Assembly (NCBI RefSeq): GCF_000731675.1
Contig: NZ_JMIT01000001.1
Coordinates: 1,859,526 to 1,923,525, forward strand
Origin: Pseudomonas capeferrum
GTDB lineage: Bacteria; Pseudomonadota; Gammaproteobacteria; Pseudomonadales; Pseudomonadaceae
Reading direction: 5' to 3'
DNA length: 64,000 nt
In this document: one piece after another, positions 61,713-64,000 of the stretch
Layout: every line of letters begins with the position of its first letter
Position numbering within the stretch: position 1 is the first letter of the stretch
Notes under the pieces: generated by a model
Told to the model about the DNA's origin: nothing
The model's database searches: none
What the model saw: the letters and a program-made list of their open reading frames with translations, nothing else
Program-made: the position numbers and the translations under genes

Positions 61713-62455
61713 CCGCCGCCGCCCACCTCGACGCGCCCAGTGGCCCGCGCATCGAATTCGCCGGCATCGACCTGACCCTCGGGCGTACCCGCATTCTTGA
61801 GCAGGTCAGCTTCAACGTGGCGGCCGGCAGCGTGCATGCGATCGTCGGCCCCAACGGCGGCGGCAAGAGTTCGCTGATCAAGACCCTGCTCGGGCAGATG
61901 CCCCACCAAGGCCAGTTGACTTTGCACTGGCCCAGCGCCCTTGAGGTGATCGGCTATGTACCCCAGGCGTTGGAGTTCGACCGGGGCCTGCCGATGACCG
62001 TGGACGATTTCATGGCCGCGATGTGCCAGCGCCGGCCGGCCTTTCTGGGGCTGTCGCGCCGCGTGCAACCGGCTATCGATGCCGCCTTGGCGCGAGTCGG
62101 CATGCTCGACAAGCGCAAACGGCGCATGGGCGCGTTGTCTGGCGGTGAGCGTCAGCGGGTGCTACTGGCCCAGGGCCTGATCCCCGAGCCGCAACTGCTG
62201 GTGCTGGATGAACCCATGTCGGCCCTCGATGAAGCGGGCATCCAGGTCTTCGAACAACTGCTGCACAGTTGGCGCCAGTCCGGCACCACCGTGCTATGGA
62301 TCGAGCACGACCTGCAAGCCGTGCTGCGCCTGGCCGACCGGGTCACCGGCCTGAGCCGCCAGGTATTGTTCGACGCCCCACCGGTACAGGCCCTGACCCC
62401 GGAGCGCCTGCTCAGCCTGTTCTCCGTTCACCCGCGCAGCGAGAGCCTTGCCTGA
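61709..62455 (+). CDS. fpvD: ABC transporter ATPase
   Basis: A 248-residue ATPase: Walker A GPNGGGKSS (about 47-55), signature LSGGERQRV (about 143-151), Walker B LLVLDEPMSALDEAG and switch histidine in WIEHDLQ. Energises iron uptake through FpvE. ATGA overlap with fpvC. Confidence 0.93.
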   Translation: MTAAAHLDAPSGPRIEFAGIDLTLGRTRILEQVSFNVAAGSVHAIVGPNGGGKSSLIKTLLGQMPHQGQLTLHWPSALEVIGYVPQALEFDRGLPMTVDDFMAAMCQRRPAFLGLSRRVQPAIDAALARVGMLDKRKRRMGALSGGERQRVLLAQGLIPEPQLLVLDEPMSALDEAGIQVFEQLLHSWRQSGTTVLWIEHDLQAVLRLADRVTGLSRQVLFDAPPVQALTPERLLSLFSVHPRSESLA

Positions 62456-63354
62456 TGAGTTTTGAAGCATTTCGCCAACTGGTCCAGGAATGGGCCAACG
62501 CCGGCTACCTGCCCGAGGCACTGGCCTACGGCTTCGTGGTCAATGCCCTGCTGGCCGGCCTGATGATCGGCCCGGTGCTGGGCGGCCTGGGCACCCTGGT
62601 GGTGGTCAAGCGCTTTGCCTTCTTCTCCGAGGCGGTCGGCCATGCCGCGCTCACCGGCGTGGCTATCGGCATCCTGCTGGGCGAGCCCTATACCGGCCCC
62701 TACGGCAGCCTGTTCGGCTACTGCCTGCTGTTCGGCATCCTGCTCAACTTCCTGCGCAACCGCACCGGGCTGTCGCCGGATACGCTGATCGGCGTGTTCC
62801 TGTCGGTGTCCCTGGCCCTGGGCGCCAGCCTGCTGCTGATGCTGGCGGGCAAGATCAACGTGCATATCCTTGAGAACGTGCTGTTCGGCTCGGTACTGAC
62901 CGTCAGTGCCCAGGACCTTATGGTGCTGGGTATCGTCGCGGTGCTGGTACTGGCCCTGGCCTTGCCCCTGTACAACCGCATCATGCTGGCCAGTTTCAAC
63001 CCGCAACTGGCGGCGGTGCGCGGGGTAGCGGTAAAGACCCTGGACTACCTGTTCGTGGTGCTGGTAACGCTGGTCACCGTGGCTTCGGTGAAGGTGATCG
63101 GGGCGATTCTGGTCGGCGCGCTGCTGGTGATACCGGCGGCGGCCGCACGCCTGGTCAGCCAGTCACTGAAGGGCTTTTTCTTCATTTCGGTGCTGATCGC
63201 CACGCTGAGCACCCTGCTCGGCATTCTGCTGCCAATCGTCTACGACCTGCCGGTGCCCTCGGGCGCGGCAATCATCCTGGTGGCCGGTATCTGCTTCGCC
63301 TTGGCCGCGCTGGCCCGCGCCCTCGTTCCACGCCTGCAAGGAAACCCGGCATGA
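62455..63354 (+). CDS. fpvE: ABC-3 family metal permease
   Basis: A 299-residue membrane permease with 8-9 helices (VVNALLAGLMIGPVLGGLGT, FFSEAVGHAALTGVAIGI, VIGAILVGALLVIPAAAARL) typical of the zinc/manganese/iron ABC-3 family. Start at 62455 shares a base with the fpvD stop (TGATG). Confidence 0.93.
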   Translation: MSFEAFRQLVQEWANAGYLPEALAYGFVVNALLAGLMIGPVLGGLGTLVVVKRFAFFSEAVGHAALTGVAIGILLGEPYTGPYGSLFGYCLLFGILLNFLRNRTGLSPDTLIGVFLSVSLALGASLLLMLAGKINVHILENVLFGSVLTVSAQDLMVLGIVAVLVLALALPLYNRIMLASFNPQLAAVRGVAVKTLDYLFVVLVTLVTVASVKVIGAILVGALLVIPAAAARLVSQSLKGFFFISVLIATLSTLLGILLPIVYDLPVPSGAAIILVAGICFALAALARALVPRLQGNPA

Positions 63355-64000
63355 ACCTGAAACAGCTGACCTTGGCACTGGCCCTGGCGGGCCTGCCCTC
63401 GCTCTCTTTCGCTACGCAAGTGCTGACCACCCTGCCCGTCACCCACAGCCTGGCCACGGCGTTGCTCGACGGTACCTCGGTGCAACTCAAGCGCGCCGCA
63501 CCCGCCAACCTGCCGGCCAGCCGCCAGCCGTCCTACTTCAGTGGCCGCGGCGGCGCCACCCTGGAGAAGGCCGCGCAACAGGCAGACGCCGTCATTGGCG
63601 TACGCTCGATCTGGCGTGACGACCCGCTGTACCCGATGGCGCGGCGCAGCAACATCCGCATCGTCGAAATTGATGCGGCGCGGCCGGTGGACGGTGCCTT
63701 GCCGGGGATTGCAGTGACCGGTGACGATGCCTACGGCGCGTACCCGTGGCTCAACCCGACCAACCTCGGGCGCATGGCCGATGTGGTGGCCAATGACCTT
63801 GAGCGCTTGTCGCCGGCTGACAAGGCGAAGATCCAAGGCAACCTGGCAGGCCTCAAGCGCCAGTTGCTGGAGTTGACGGCCAACAGCCAGACCCAGCTGG
63901 CCGAGGTCGACAACCTTACGGTGGTGAGCCTGTCCGAGCGCTTGGGGTACCTGGCCAGCGGGTTGAACCTGGATGTGGTGGAGCAGGCGCTACCGGCCGA
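63351..64000 (+). CDS. fpvF: Second periplasmic metal-binding protein (cut by window end)
   Basis: From the ATG at 63351 (overlapping the fpvE stop, ATGA) the frame is open to base 64000. A signal peptide (LTLALALAGLPSLSFA) is followed by a cluster-9-like domain (AVTGDDAYGAYPWLNPTNLG, RMADVVANDLERLSPADK). The first metal histidine of FpvC-type proteins is replaced here (LPVTHSL carries the nearest histidine). Matches FpvF, partner of FpvC. Confidence 0.85.
   Translation, partial: MNLKQLTLALALAGLPSLSFATQVLTTLPVTHSLATALLDGTSVQLKRAAPANLPASRQPSYFSGRGGATLEKAAQQADAVIGVRSIWRDDPLYPMARRSNIRIVEIDAARPVDGALPGIAVTGDDAYGAYPWLNPTNLGRMADVVANDLERLSPADKAKIQGNLAGLKRQLLELTANSQTQLAEVDNLTVVSLSERLGYLASGLNLDVVEQALPA

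Noticed and set aside
1..64000. CRISPR arrays, tRNA or rRNA genes, riboswitches.
   Set aside because: No regularly spaced repeats, cloverleaf-like sequences or known riboswitch cores were seen. cobF and pvdA lack recognisable riboswitch leaders.

Overview
The window reads as chromosome of a Pseudomonas of the putida group. The evidence is an MvaT/Tur-type H-NS protein, a pyoverdine locus (pvdA followed by an fpvGHJKCDEF-type operon), OprD porins, GC-rich codon use on the right-hand side and REP-like palindromes. The gene order from the AraC regulator to the shikimate dehydrogenase, and again at pbpG/pvdA/fpvG, matches what I remember of P. putida KT2440; I could not check this.

Layout. (1) 1-237 and about 33,278-33,561 are the two pieces of one MocR-family (GntR/aminotransferase) regulator gene, split by about 33 kb of inserted DNA. 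(2) The insert (about 238-33,277) is visibly less GC-rich and is a patchwork of catabolic modules, each with its own regulator, plus gene debris. Its left end carries an unknown HTH-type gene and a decayed, inverted partial copy of a PQQ-dehydrogenase locus. Its right end is a broken IS3-family orfA. No integrase, tRNA or att site is visible. (3) From 33,554 onward the DNA looks like core chromosome.

Modules of the insert. A (2.5-10.7 kb): FCD-type GntR regulator, SDR, hexapeptide (gamma-carbonic-anhydrase-like) protein, UxaA/GarD-type dehydratase, ACS-family transporter, BKACE (beta-keto acid cleavage) enzyme and an L-gulonate-3-dehydrogenase-like enzyme. Four copies of the palindrome TGTGATCACA lie only in the control regions of this module, so it looks like one regulon for an unidentified hydroxy or sugar acid. 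B (10.9-17.8 kb): SCP2-like/alpha-beta hydrolase fusion, MFS transporter, LysR regulator, dihydroxyacetophenone-dioxygenase-like cupin, luciferase-like flavin enzyme and a tandem SnoaL-fold protein. C (17.9-22.4 kb): LacI regulator, cyclase-family metal hydrolase, glycerol-dehydrogenase-like enzyme and SDR, with two ATGAANCGNTTCAT operators upstream. D (22.6-24.7 kb): LysR regulator and an HSL-type esterase. Then come a umuC C-terminal relic and a tetR C-terminal relic. E (25.3-32.9 kb): LysR regulator, two-subunit transketolase, MFS transporter, and a PQQ dehydrogenase whose membrane anchor is a separate gene, then an SDR.

Core part. An MFS exporter and a deaminase; an AhpD-like protein; an AraC regulator facing a thiolase/3-hydroxyacyl-CoA dehydrogenase/TetR cluster; a five-gene signalling operon (triple-receiver CHASE3 hybrid kinase, CheR, CheB, second hybrid kinase, single-domain receiver) with another receiver gene facing it; cobF; an OprD-type porin; a TurB-like H-NS protein; gloA; a shikimate-dehydrogenase-like gene; a HAD/mannitol-phosphate-dehydrogenase fusion; pbpG; a FlxA-like protein; pvdA with an exact PvdS box; and the fpv operon for iron release from ferripyoverdine, cut off in fpvF by the window end.
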